Part shown: in pieces, positions 8,635-16,134 of the stretch
How positions within the stretch are numbered: position 1 is the stretch's first letter
Layout: each line of letters begins with the position of its first letter
Source: an uncultured beta proteobacterium
GTDB taxonomy: Bacteria; Pseudomonadota; Gammaproteobacteria; Burkholderiales; Burkholderiaceae_E
NCBI GenBank assembly: GCA_903934295.1
Contig: CAIZNI010000020.1
Location: 62,001-126,000 of the forward strand
Direction of reading: 5' to 3'
Length of the DNA: 64,000 nucleotides
Notes under the pieces: generated by a model
The model's database searches: none
What the model was told of the DNA's origin: nothing
Seen by the model: the letters and a program-made list of their open reading frames with translations, nothing else
Made by a program: the position numbers and the translations under genes

Positions 8635-8646
8635 TTGACAAGTCAA
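8635..8646. promoter_or_regulatory. Inverted repeat TTGAC-AA-GTCAA in the divergent sigma/PLP-enzyme region
   Basis: A perfect 5-bp inverted repeat with a 2-base spacer, about 80 bases before the sigma-factor start. Each arm begins with a -35-like TTGAC, but I find no matching -10 at 16-18 bases on either strand. It is therefore better read as a possible protein-binding site. Confidence 0.35.
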
Positions 8647-8744
8647 GGCATGAAATTGTGACAGCCGCTTCAAATCTCCGGAGCGCGGTGAGGTTCATGC
8701 CCGCATGAGCCTGTCGGCGAGGGCAAGGCTCGGGCGGGCCCGCA

Positions 8745-8759
8745 GTACGCTGCGCGTAC
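8745..8759. promoter_or_regulatory. Inverted repeat GTACGC-TGC-GCGTAC before the PLP enzyme
   Basis: A perfect 6-bp inverted repeat with a 3-base centre, 76 bases before the PLP-enzyme start. Its position fits an operator, but no regulator can be assigned. The rest of the 278-base divergent region shows nothing else clear. Confidence 0.4.
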
Positions 8760-8835
8760 ACGCTGCGTTGCAGTTCACCGATGATCAGGACCAAGGTCGC
8801 CCCCCGAATGTCGGATATCCATTGAGGTGATTGGC

Positions 8836-10050
8836 ATGGACAAGGAATTCGCCGTCGATTCGGACGGCCTGCACGAAGCCGTCGACTGGATGAGCCGTGA
8901 TTTCACTGCGTCGAAGGGTCTTGATCTGCCGATGGAACTGCCACCGCTCGGGATCGGTTCCAGGGCCGCACTGAACTCGCTGGCACCCAGCATTCTTGGG
9001 GGCGCGGCGCGCCTGGGCGAGCCCACCTCCTTTGCCCATATGGACCCGCCAACCCCGTGGATCACCTGGGCGATAACGCTCTGGAACGCATCGCTCAATC
9101 AGAACCTGCTTCACCCCGCCACCTCACCGGTTGCCCGTCAGATGGAAGAACGGGTCGTCGCATGGCTCGCGCCCTGGTTCGGCATGAATGGCGGACACAT
9201 GACACCGGGCTCGACGCTAGCCAATCTGACCGCCTTGTGGTCCGCACGGGAATGCGCTGGCATCACGCAGGTCATCGCCTCCGAAGGAGCGCATCTCTCG
9301 ATTGCAAAAGCGGCTCATCTCCTGGGTCTCGATTATCGGCGCGTGCCCGTCAACGCCAGCGGCGCGCTGGACGCGGCGCAGTTGCCGGCCAACCTGAGCC
9401 ACTGCGCGCTGGTCCTCACCGCCGGTGCGACGAGCACCGGTGCGATCGACCCTTTGGACCTGGCCGGCAGGGCCGCCTGGACCCATGTCGACGCTGCCTG
9501 GGCAGGTCCGTTGCGATTGAGCAAGTACGCTGATCTGCTTGCCGGCATCGAATCGGCCGACTCGGTTGCCATCTCGGCGCACAAGTGGCTTTTTCAACCC
9601 AAAGAGTCGGCGCTCGTCCTGTTCAAAGACACCGCGAAAGCACACGCGGCGGTCAGCTTCGGGGGAACCTATCTTGCCACCCCCAATGTCGGCGTGCTCG
9701 GTTCCCATGGTGCAGCCGCCACCGCCCTGCTGGCCACGTTGCTGGCCTGGGGACGCGAAGGCGTTGCGCAGCGCATTGAGCACTGCATGGACCTTGCACG
9801 TGGCTTGAGTGAGTTTGTGGCGGCGGACAAGCGCCTGGCGCTTTATGCGCTGCCCCAGACCGGCATCGTGGTCTGGCGGCCTGAGGACGGGCGCTTGTTC
9901 GACCGGATACTGAATCAATTGCCCGCCGGTTCCACCTCCACGACCACCGTTTCGGGGGTGAAGTGGCTGCGCAATGTGGCGGCCAACCCCGGCGCTGACA
10001 TCGACCTTCTCATGGCAGCCATTCAGGGCGCCCTGGCGGAGCGTTCCTGA
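8836..10050 (+). CDS. PLP-dependent decarboxylase/aminotransferase-fold enzyme (group II decarboxylase-like)
   Basis: A 404-aa fold-type I PLP enzyme. The Schiff-base lysine is in ISAHKWLFQ (about Lys250). Upstream landmarks are MTPGSTLANLTALWSARE (PLP phosphate binding) and THVDAAWAG, which supplies the Asp that contacts the pyridine nitrogen. These match the glutamate/aromatic-amino-acid decarboxylase group. The ATG at 8836 follows GAGGTG at a good distance; a GTG at 8827 is in frame but less likely. It is divergent from the ECF sigma operon. The substrate amino acid is not determined. Confidence 0.82.
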   Translation: MDKEFAVDSDGLHEAVDWMSRDFTASKGLDLPMELPPLGIGSRAALNSLAPSILGGAARLGEPTSFAHMDPPTPWITWAITLWNASLNQNLLHPATSPVARQMEERVVAWLAPWFGMNGGHMTPGSTLANLTALWSARECAGITQVIASEGAHLSIAKAAHLLGLDYRRVPVNASGALDAAQLPANLSHCALVLTAGATSTGAIDPLDLAGRAAWTHVDAAWAGPLRLSKYADLLAGIESADSVAISAHKWLFQPKESALVLFKDTAKAHAAVSFGGTYLATPNVGVLGSHGAAATALLATLLAWGREGVAQRIEHCMDLARGLSEFVAADKRLALYALPQTGIVVWRPEDGRLFDRILNQLPAGSTSTTTVSGVKWLRNVAANPGADIDLLMAAIQGALAERS

Positions 10051-10108
10051 TTCGCTCTCAATGGCCGATGAGCGCCGGTTCCCGACGGCTCAGAGCGGAC
10101 GCGAACGG

Positions 10109-10552
10109 TCAATACGTCTTGTAGGGCAGGAACTTGCCGCTCAGCGTCACGTTGACGCGATCGCCCTTGGGGTCCGGCTCGCGCACGATGTCCATCGAGA
10201 AGTCGATCGCGCTCATGATGCCGTCGCCAAACTCCTCGTGGATCAGCTCCTTGATGGTCGAGCCATACACGCTGACGATCTCGTACCAGCGGTAGATGAG
10301 CGGATCGGTGGGCACCGCGGTGGGCAGCGACCCCTTGTAGGGGACAACCTGCAGCCAGGCGGCCTCTTCCTTGGTCAGCCCGAAGATCTTCGCGACCACC
10401 GCCGCCTGCGGCGCAGTCATCGTCATCTGGCCCAGGCAGGCCGCGGTCACCCATTCCTTGCTCTGGCCGACCTTCTTGGCCACGTCGGCCCACTTGATGC
10501 CCTTGCGGACCTTGGTCTCGTAGATCTTGTCGGTGATGTCGTTGCGATTCAT
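10109..10552 (-). CDS. cynS: Cyanase (cyanate hydratase)
   Basis: A 147-aa enzyme converting cyanate plus bicarbonate to ammonia and CO2 (via carbamate). The N-terminal helical DNA-binding-like domain (KGIKWADVAKKVGQSKEWVTAACLG) is followed by the catalytic C-terminal domain. That domain carries the conserved DPLIYRWYEIVSVYGSTIKEL segment with its active-site Arg, and the Glu and Ser region, and it ends in GKFLPYKTY. Length is exactly that of the family. It is last in the operon, 2 bases after the transporter ATPase. Confidence 0.97.
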   Translation of the reverse strand: MNRNDITDKIYETKVRKGIKWADVAKKVGQSKEWVTAACLGQMTMTAPQAAVVAKIFGLTKEEAAWLQVVPYKGSLPTAVPTDPLIYRWYEIVSVYGSTIKELIHEEFGDGIMSAIDFSMDIVREPDPKGDRVNVTLSGKFLPYKTY

Positions 10553-10554
10553 GG

Positions 10555-11481
10555 TCAGGCCTCCTGGGACTGGCTGGGGATGGGAGATGGGGTAGCGCCC
10601 GACGCGAGCGGCGGCTCATCCGCGTCGAGGCCGGGGCTGACTTCGCGCGGCGGCTCGCCGGCGCGTGACGACTGGCCATCGGCTGCGCCCTGCTGGATCA
10701 GGCGGGAGCGATGGACCAGGAAGTCCACCAGGTGGTTGCGGATCCGGTAGTACTGCGGATCGTGATGGATGGTCAGCCGGGTGCGGCTGCGCGGCATGGT
10801 GTTGCGCACGATCTCGGCGACCCGGGCGCGCGGCCCGTTGCTCATCAGCAGGATGCGGTCGGCCAGCAGGATCGCTTCATCGACATCGTGGGTGATCATG
10901 AACACCGTCTGCTGGGTCGAGGCGCAGATGCGCAGCAGTTCGTCCTGGATCACGCCGCGGGTGAGCGCGTCGAGCGCGCCAAACGGTTCGTCGAGCAGCA
11001 GCATCCGCGGCTGGATGGCGAACGCGCGCGCGATGCCCACGCGCTGCTTCATGCCGCCCGACAGCTCGGCCGGTTTCTTGTGCTCGGCGCCCGCCAGCCC
11101 GACCAGCGCGATGAAGCGCTGGCTGTGCTCGAGCACCTGCGCGCGCGGCCACTGCGGCCAGCGCGACTTCACCGCGAACACGATGTTCTGCAGCACGCTC
11201 AACCACGGCATCAGCGCATGGCCCTGGAACACCACACCGCGATCCAGGCTCGGGCCCTTGAGTTCGCGCCGGTCCATGAAGACATAGCCGGCGCTGGCCT
11301 GCTCCAGGCCCGCGAGGATGTTCAGGATGGTGGTCTTGCCGCAGCCAGAGTGCCCGATGATGCAGACGAACTCGCCGCGCTCGACGCCGAAGCTCACCTC
11401 CTCGAACACCGGCACCGGCCCGGCCGAACCCGGCCCCGGATAGGTCTTGGACAGACCCTGCACCGTCAGGAAGGAGTCCAT
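10555..11481 (-). CDS. cynD: Cyanate/nitrate-type ABC transporter ATP-binding protein
   Basis: A 308-aa ATPase of the NrtD/CynD group. Walker A is GHSGCGKTT, the signature is LSGGMKQR, Walker B is [13 protein letters not shown] and the switch is MITHDVDEA. The ATG at 11481 ([16 protein letters not shown]) lies 3 bases from the permease stop; a longer frame running to 11787 is only an open frame across the permease gene. The C-terminal extension of about 60 residues after the nucleotide-binding domain ([20 protein letters not shown]) is typical of this group. Confidence 0.9.
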   Translation of the reverse strand: MDSFLTVQGLSKTYPGPGSAGPVPVFEEVSFGVERGEFVCIIGHSGCGKTTILNILAGLEQASAGYVFMDRRELKGPSLDRGVVFQGHALMPWLSVLQNIVFAVKSRWPQWPRAQVLEHSQRFIALVGLAGAEHKKPAELSGGMKQRVGIARAFAIQPRMLLLDEPFGALDALTRGVIQDELLRICASTQQTVFMITHDVDEAILLADRILLMSNGPRARVAEIVRNTMPRSRTRLTIHHDPQYYRIRNHLVDFLVHRSRLIQQGAADGQSSRAGEPPREVSPGLDADEPPLASGATPSPIPSQSQEA

Positions 11482-11483
11482 CG

Positions 11484-12341
11484 CTATTCCCGGTAGGTGA
11501 CCGCGCACTGCAGCCGCGCGAAGGCCAGGTCGAGCAGCATGCCCACCACGCCGATCACCAGGATCGCGAAGATCACGTTGGTGAGCGACAGGTTGTTCCA
11601 CTCGTTCCACACGAAGTAGCCGATGCCGGTGCCGCCCACCAGCATCTCGGCGGCCACGATGACCAGCCAGGCGATGCCCATCGAGATGCGCATGCCGGTG
11701 AGGATGGTCGGCGCCGCCGCCGGCAGGATCACCAGCAGCGCGCGCCGCAGCGGTCGCACTTCGAGCGTGCGCGCCACGTTGAGCCATTCGCGCCGAACAC
11801 CGGCCACCCCGAACGCGGTGTTGATCAGCATCGGCCAGACCGAGCAGATGAAGATCACGAAGATGCCCGAGATCGATGCGTCCTTGATCGTGTAGAGCGC
11901 CAGCGGCATCCAGGCCAGCGGCGAGATCGGCTTGAGCACCTGGATGAACGGATCGAGCGCTCGGTACATCAGCGGTGACATGCCGATCAGAAAGCCCAGC
12001 GGAATCGCGATCAGCGCCGCCAGTCCGAAGCCGGCGCCGACCCGGGCCAGCGACGCGCCCAGCTGGATCGCGATCCCCTTGTCGTTGGGGCCGTTGTCAT
12101 AGAACGGATCGCTCAGGTGCCGCGCGAAGGTCTCGCCCATCTGCGCGAGCGTGGGCAGGCCCGAGGTCTTCGGGGGCCCGCCCGACTTGCCCATCAGGCG
12201 CGCGTACTCCTCGTCGGCCGCACTGCGCGCGCCCGCCGCCGGGCCGCCAGTGGCGCCTGGTGAGGCCGCCAGCTGCCAGGCGCCCAGCAGGCAGACGGCC
12301 AGCAGCAGCGACAGCAGCGCCGCTTTCAGGTTCAGGCTCAT
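11484..12341 (-). CDS. cynB: Cyanate/nitrate-type ABC transporter permease
   Basis: A 285-aa inner-membrane permease of the NrtB/CynB group. An N-terminal membrane segment ([18 protein letters not shown]) is followed by a periplasmic linker and then the core: [36 protein letters not shown], the EAA-like loop [20 protein letters not shown] and [19 protein letters not shown]. The ATG at 12341 follows CTGAGGACCGC. It lies between the binding protein and the ATPase. Confidence 0.9.
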   Translation of the reverse strand: MSLNLKAALLSLLLAVCLLGAWQLAASPGATGGPAAGARSAADEEYARLMGKSGGPPKTSGLPTLAQMGETFARHLSDPFYDNGPNDKGIAIQLGASLARVGAGFGLAALIAIPLGFLIGMSPLMYRALDPFIQVLKPISPLAWMPLALYTIKDASISGIFVIFICSVWPMLINTAFGVAGVRREWLNVARTLEVRPLRRALLVILPAAAPTILTGMRISMGIAWLVIVAAEMLVGGTGIGYFVWNEWNNLSLTNVIFAILVIGVVGMLLDLAFARLQCAVTYRE

Positions 12342-12348
12342 GCGGTCC

Positions 12349-13773
12349 TCAGAGCCGCTTGATCGCGAAGCTGGCCGCGTATTCGCCGGGCTTGGCCGGG
12401 TCGAACTCGCGCCCCATGACCTTGAACTTGCGATAGCCGCCATCGGGCGTCTTCTGGCCGAGCTCGGCCATGCGCTTCTTGGCATCGGTGAGCAGGAAGA
12501 CCTTCTCGGCAATGTCCTTGTAGTTCACATCGCCCTTGATGTAGCCCCAGCGCTTCATCTGGGTGAGCATCCAGACGGCCATCGAGTACCAGGGCACCGG
12601 ATCGAAGTCGGCGCGGTCGGGCACGGTCTTCACCGCGCCCAGGCCATCGGCGAACTTGCCGGTCAGCACCTGCTCGACCACCGTCTCGGGCTGGTTCAGG
12701 TAGGCAGCGGGCGAGATCACCTTGGCGATCAGCGCGCGGTTCTTTGGGTCGCGCGCCATCGCCGCCGCCTCCAGCACCGATCGGTACAAAGCGGCGAAGG
12801 TGTTGGGATTCTGCTGGATGAAGGCCTCCGAGACGCCGAAGGCGCAACAGGGGTGACCGTCCCAGATTTCCTTGGACAGCAGGTGGATGAAGCCCACCTC
12901 GTCGTAGACCGCGCGCTGGTTGAAGGGATCGGGTCCGAGGAAGCCGTCGATGTTGCCGGCCCGCAGGTTGGCCACCATCTCGGGCGGCGGCGTGACCCGG
13001 ATCTGGACATCGCGATCGGGATCGATGCCGTTCTCGGCCAGGTAGTAGCGCAGCAGGAAGTTGTGCATCGAGTATTCGAAGGGCACCGCGAACTTGAAGC
13101 CCTTCCAGGACTTGGGATCGCGCTTGTCCTTGTGCTTCACATGCAGCGTGATCGCCTGGCCGTTGATGTTCTGGATGGTAGCGACGTTCATCGGCTGGGC
13201 GACCGAGCCCAGACCCATCGAGATGGCCAGCGGCATCGGTGACAGGAAGTGCGAGGCGTCATGCTCCTTGTTGAGCATCTTGTCGCGGATCAGCGCCCAG
13301 CCCGCGGTCTTGTTCAGCTGCACCGACAGGCCCTGGCGCCTATAGAAACCCAGGGGGTCGGCCATGATCAGCGGCGTGGCGCAGGTGATCGCGATGAAGC
13401 CCAGCTTGAGCTCCTTCTTTTCCAGCGGCGCCTTGTCCTGTGCCATGGCCTCGAGGGCGCCCAGCGGCAGCAGGCTGCCGATCGCAGCCCGCGCGGTGCC
13501 GGCGCCGACCGCCTGCAGGAAGCGCCGGCGCAGCCCCTCGTCGGGGAGCAGGGCCTTGACCAGCACCGCCTCGATGAAATCGGCCGACAGGCGCTCGGAA
13601 GAGATCGGAGTGGCCTCCGGCGTTGCGATCCGGCGCTCGGCGAGCGCTGCGGGCTCGTCGCGGTCCGCCACGGCAGGCAGCAAATGCTGCCCGTCGGCGT
13701 GGGGCTGGCCGCAACTCGAACAGGCCGGTCCGAGGCGACGATAGGCATCATAAGGGGCGTAGGTGTCGTTCAT
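12349..13773 (-). CDS. cynA: Cyanate/nitrate-type ABC transporter substrate-binding protein with internal Tat-like signal
   Basis: A 474-aa NrtA/CmpA-type binding protein. About 80 residues precede a twin-arginine-like signal (LRRRFLQAVGAG, then ARAAIGSLLPLGALEAMA), and this stretch includes a CSSCGQPH metal-binding-like motif. The mature domain begins KKELKLGFIAITCATPLIMADPLG and shows AVPFEYSMHN and GNIDGFLGPDPFNQRAVYD, typical of nitrate/cyanate receptors. The ATG at 13773 follows GGAGGACCGC. Cyanate as substrate is inferred from the co-transcribed cyanase. It is first in the operon, behind a sigma-54 promoter. Confidence 0.9.
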   Translation of the reverse strand: MNDTYAPYDAYRRLGPACSSCGQPHADGQHLLPAVADRDEPAALAERRIATPEATPISSERLSADFIEAVLVKALLPDEGLRRRFLQAVGAGTARAAIGSLLPLGALEAMAQDKAPLEKKELKLGFIAITCATPLIMADPLGFYRRQGLSVQLNKTAGWALIRDKMLNKEHDASHFLSPMPLAISMGLGSVAQPMNVATIQNINGQAITLHVKHKDKRDPKSWKGFKFAVPFEYSMHNFLLRYYLAENGIDPDRDVQIRVTPPPEMVANLRAGNIDGFLGPDPFNQRAVYDEVGFIHLLSKEIWDGHPCCAFGVSEAFIQQNPNTFAALYRSVLEAAAMARDPKNRALIAKVISPAAYLNQPETVVEQVLTGKFADGLGAVKTVPDRADFDPVPWYSMAVWMLTQMKRWGYIKGDVNYKDIAEKVFLLTDAKKRMAELGQKTPDGGYRKFKVMGREFDPAKPGEYAASFAIKRL

Positions 13774-13886
13774 GCGGTCCTCCAGCGGGTCGATCGCGCA
13801 AGCCAGGCGCAGGTCGGCCGATCGACGGGACACCGCAGCGTCTGCCTCCGATCGGACCGGCGGCGCGCCAAACACGCGCGTCAGCC

Positions 13887-13903
13887 TGCACGGCAACCGT
13901 GCA
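13887..13903. promoter_or_regulatory. Inverted repeat TGCACGG-CAA-CCGTGCA over the -12 and transcription start
   Basis: A perfect 7-bp inverted repeat with half-sites TGCAC and GTGCA separated by 7 bases, the spacing of NtrC boxes. It overlaps the -12 element of the sigma-54 promoter, so a protein bound here would compete with polymerase. It could equally be a hairpin at the mRNA 5' end. Confidence 0.5.
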
Positions 13904-13915
13904 AGACGCATGCCA
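13900..13915 (-). promoter_or_regulatory. Sigma-54 promoter of the cyanate operon
   Basis: On the minus strand TGGCATG-CGTC-TTGCA matches the -24/-12 consensus (TGGCAYG-N4-TTGCW) at every fixed position, with GG and GC separated by exactly 10 bases. The start site would be near 13889, leaving a 5' leader of about 115 bases before the binding-protein ATG. It fits nitrogen-limitation control of cyanate use. Confidence 0.85.
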
Positions 13916-13957
13916 TCCATCGAAAGGGGGATTCCGGGGCGCTCGAAGGCGTTCCTC

Positions 13958-13972
13958 GCACCGGTGCGGTGC
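13958..13972. promoter_or_regulatory. NtrC-like enhancer site upstream of the cyanate operon
   Basis: GCACC-GGTGC-GGTGC matches the NtrC box GCACC-N5-GGTGC. It lies about 45-60 bases upstream of the -24 element, a usual enhancer distance. A further inverted repeat (GGTGCGCC and GGCGCACC) overlaps and extends it to about 13988. Confidence 0.65.
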
Positions 13973-14045
13973 GCCTTACCCGGGGCGCACCAGGATCAGG
14001 AGGGCGGCAGCGCACCCGCGGCGCGGCGCCTGCCGCGCGGAGTGC

Positions 14046-14654
14046 TCAGCCTTCGCGGGCGGACTCGAGATAGGTGACCAGCTTGGCGCTGGTCTGGCGC
14101 AGGCGCTCGGAGAGCAGCTGCACGAGCTTGAGCAGGATCTTGTTGCCGACCTTGGGCTGGTCGGCGAGAACCAGCATCAGCGCATCGCGGGTGAGCACCG
14201 CGATCCGGACGTGCTCGAGGGTGACACAGGAGGCGAACCGGGGCTCGCCGTCGAACATCGACATCTCGCCCAGCGCGTGGCCGGCGTTGGCCACCGCGAT
14301 CCGCGACGGGTAGTTGTAGCGGTTGCGGCGCAGCACGTCGACCATGCCGCTCATCAGCAGCATCATGAAATCGCCGCTTTCACCTTCGGAAATGACCGTG
14401 ACGCCGGGCGGCGCTTCGTACACGTACATGAAGGAGCCGAGCTGACGGGTCTCATCGATGTCCAGACCCGAGAAGAGCGGGGTCTTGGACATCAGGTCAT
14501 GGATTTCCTCGGCGAATTCGCTGGCTCGCCCGACCGGGCGAAGCCCCATCGACATCAGGCGCTCATGCGGCGTCTGTCGGGCAGCCGGGGGCTTTGCGGG
14601 ACCGTTGACGCCGGCAGCGGGTGACGGCTGGGTGGGCGCCTGCGGGGAATCCAT
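14046..14654 (-). CDS. Cyclic-nucleotide-binding-domain protein
   Basis: A 202-aa protein with one cNMP-binding fold (residues about 60-180). Landmarks are LFSGLDIDETRQLGSFMYVYEAPPG, the EGESGDFMMLLMSG turn and the phosphate-binding-cassette-like HALGEMSMFDGEPRFASCV. No helix-turn-helix follows; the C-terminus is one long helix (ILLKLVQLLSERLRQTSAKLVTYLES). It is therefore not a CRP-type transcription factor and probably acts by protein contact. The first 35 residues are Pro/Ala-rich and disordered. It lies 74 bases after aroG on the same strand. Confidence 0.82.
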   Translation of the reverse strand: MDSPQAPTQPSPAAGVNGPAKPPAARQTPHERLMSMGLRPVGRASEFAEEIHDLMSKTPLFSGLDIDETRQLGSFMYVYEAPPGVTVISEGESGDFMMLLMSGMVDVLRRNRYNYPSRIAVANAGHALGEMSMFDGEPRFASCVTLEHVRIAVLTRDALMLVLADQPKVGNKILLKLVQLLSERLRQTSAKLVTYLESAREG

Positions 14655-14728
14655 ACGCGTCTCCTGGGAACTCTCTACCCCGATTCTTATAGCATGGAAT
14701 CAGCGCAGCGACAGGGATGTGCGAGCCG

Positions 14729-15793
14729 TCATTCGGCAGCTGCCAGGCGGCGCTGGCGCACCGATTCGGCCAGGTGTTCCAGGCAGGCGACGGTGTCGTC
14801 CCACCCGATGCACCCGTCGGTGACGCTCTGCCCATAAGTCAGCGGCTTGCCGGGCACCAGATCCTGGCGACCGGCCTGCAGGTGGCTCTCGACCATGACG
14901 CCGAAGATGCGGGTCTCGCCAGCAGCCAGTTGCTCGCCGACGTTGCGCAGCACCGGAATCTGGTTTTCCGGTTTCTTCTGACTGTTGCCGTGGCTGGCAT
15001 CGATCATCAGCCGGCAGGCCAGCGCGGCGATCCCGGCTTCCCGGCAGGCGGCATCGACCGAGGCAGCGTCATAGTTCGGCGCCTTGCCCCCGCGCAGGAT
15101 CACATGGCAGTCCTCGTTGCCGTTGGTGGACACGATCGCCGAGTGGCCACCCTTGGTGACCGACAGGAAATGGTGCGGCTGCGAGGCAGCCTTGATCGCG
15201 TCGAAGGCGATCCGCAGGCTGCCGTCGGTGCCGTTCTTGAACCCCACCGGGCAGCTCAGCCCGCTGGCCAGTTCGCGGTGCACCTGCGATTCGGTGGTGC
15301 GCGCGCCGATCGCCCCCCAGGCGATCAGGTCGGCGATGTACTGGGGGGTGATCATGTCCAGGAACTCGGTGCCGGCCGGCAGACCGAGCTCGTTGATCTG
15401 CAGCAGCAGCTGCCGGGCGAGCCGCAGCCCCTTGTTGATCTGGAAACTGTTGTCCAGGTCGGGATCGTTGATCAGGCCCTTCCAGCCGACAGTGGTCCGC
15501 GGCTTCTCGAAGTACACCCGCATCACGACCTCGAGATCGGCGCCCAGGCGCTCGCGCAGGGGCGCCAGCCGGGTCGCGTACTCGATGGCGGCAACCGGAT
15601 CGTGGATCGAACAGGGCCCGACCACCACCAGCAGCCGGTCGTCCATGCCGTGCAGGATCCGGTGGGTCGACTGGCGCGAGTCATAGGTCACCCGGGTGGC
15701 GCGCTCGCCGCAGGGCAGTTCGCGCAGCAGGTGGGAGGGAGGCGCGAGTTCCTTGATCTCGCGGATTCGTACATCGTCGGTGGTCGGTGACAT
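14729..15793 (-). CDS. aroG: 3-deoxy-7-phosphoheptulonate (DAHP) synthase, AroG/AroF class
   Basis: A 354-aa class I-alpha enzyme condensing PEP and erythrose-4-phosphate, the first step of aromatic amino-acid synthesis. Landmarks are LLVVVGPCSIHDP, MRVYFEKPRTTVGWKG, GARTTESQVHRELASGL, PVGFKNGTDG and MIDASHGNSQKKP. The ATG at 15793 (MSPTTDDVRIREIKEL) follows GAGGAT with a 7-base gap. The frame stays open upstream to 16021, but that region is the leader and terminator and is not coding in this frame. Expression is probably controlled by attenuation on Phe/Tyr codons in the leader at 15937-16023. Confidence 0.96.
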   Translation of the reverse strand: MSPTTDDVRIREIKELAPPSHLLRELPCGERATRVTYDSRQSTHRILHGMDDRLLVVVGPCSIHDPVAAIEYATRLAPLRERLGADLEVVMRVYFEKPRTTVGWKGLINDPDLDNSFQINKGLRLARQLLLQINELGLPAGTEFLDMITPQYIADLIAWGAIGARTTESQVHRELASGLSCPVGFKNGTDGSLRIAFDAIKAASQPHHFLSVTKGGHSAIVSTNGNEDCHVILRGGKAPNYDAASVDAACREAGIAALACRLMIDASHGNSQKKPENQIPVLRNVGEQLAAGETRIFGVMVESHLQAGRQDLVPGKPLTYGQSVTDGCIGWDDTVACLEHLAESVRQRRLAAAE

Positions 15794-15886
15794 CGGGATC
15801 CTCGAACAGGTCGCTGATTTCGTGATTCGGAACGGGCGGGCGGTGGATCGGCAGATCGGTGGCGCGGGAAGCGGGCGCGGCGGACC

Positions 15887-15919
15887 AAAAAAAACGCCGG
15901 CTGGGAGGCCGGCGGTTTT
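15887..15919 (-). terminator. Attenuator terminator of the aroG leader
   Basis: On the minus strand CCGCCGGC-CTCCCA-GCCGGCG forms a perfect 7-bp GC stem followed by eight U residues, a textbook intrinsic terminator. It lies 94 bases before the aroG start and 18 bases after the leader stop. Its 5' arm (15908-15915) is perfectly complementary over 8 bases to 15968-15975 within the leader reading frame. That pairing would form the competing antiterminator. Confidence 0.88.
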
Positions 15920-15936
15920 CGGGGTTCGGGGCTTGG

Positions 15937-16023
15937 CTAGCTGCGCGTGCGCTCCGGACCTCTCCCACCGCCGGCGGGAAAGCCAAAGTCGCCAAAATAA
16001 AAAGACGGACGCAGCGTGCACAT
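15937..16023 (-). CDS. Phe/Tyr-rich leader peptide of the aroG attenuator (28 aa)
   Basis: A 28-codon reading frame from ATG at 16023 to TAG at 15937. Residues 7-15 are SFYFGDFGF: four TTT Phe codons and one TAT Tyr codon within eight codons (15979-16002). These are rare, AT-rich codons in this GC-rich genome. The frame ends just before the intrinsic terminator. This is the layout of classical Phe attenuators (pheL-like): a ribosome stalled on uncharged tRNA-Phe would allow the antiterminator to form. A weak promoter (TTGCGC, 17-base gap, TAAACT at 16031-16036) would start transcription close to the ATG, so the leader may be nearly leaderless. No Shine-Dalgarno is visible. Confidence 0.82.
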   Translation of the reverse strand: MCTLRPSFYFGDFGFPAGGGRGPERTRS

Positions 16024-16045
16024 GCGCCGAAGTTTATTCGGGCCG

Positions 16046-16082
16046 GCGCGGGCGCGCAAGCCGGGGCTCGTCGCGCCCGCGC
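16046..16082. terminator. GC-rich hairpin after tldD
   Basis: GCGCGGGCGCG (16046-16056) and CGCGCCCGCGC (16072-16082) form a perfect 11-bp stem with a 15-base loop, about 55 bases past the tldD stop. There is no U-tract. It may end tldD transcription before the aroG leader begins. Confidence 0.5.
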
Positions 16083-16134
16083 CCGGGAGCGCAATACCGG
16101 ACGCGGGCACCGGATCGATCCGGCGCGCGACGCG

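Noticed and set aside
8635-8646. TTGACA / TTGACT as the -35 of a sigma-70 promoter
   Set aside because: No acceptable -10 lies 16-18 bases downstream on either strand, so it is reported only as an inverted repeat.
15794-16021. N-terminal extension of DAHP synthase from GTG 16021 (VFLFWRLWLS...)
   Set aside because: It reads through the leader and terminator in the wrong frame; the family starts near 15793 behind GAGGAT. Its Phe/Trp residues come from the same T-rich stretch that encodes the real leader peptide in another frame.
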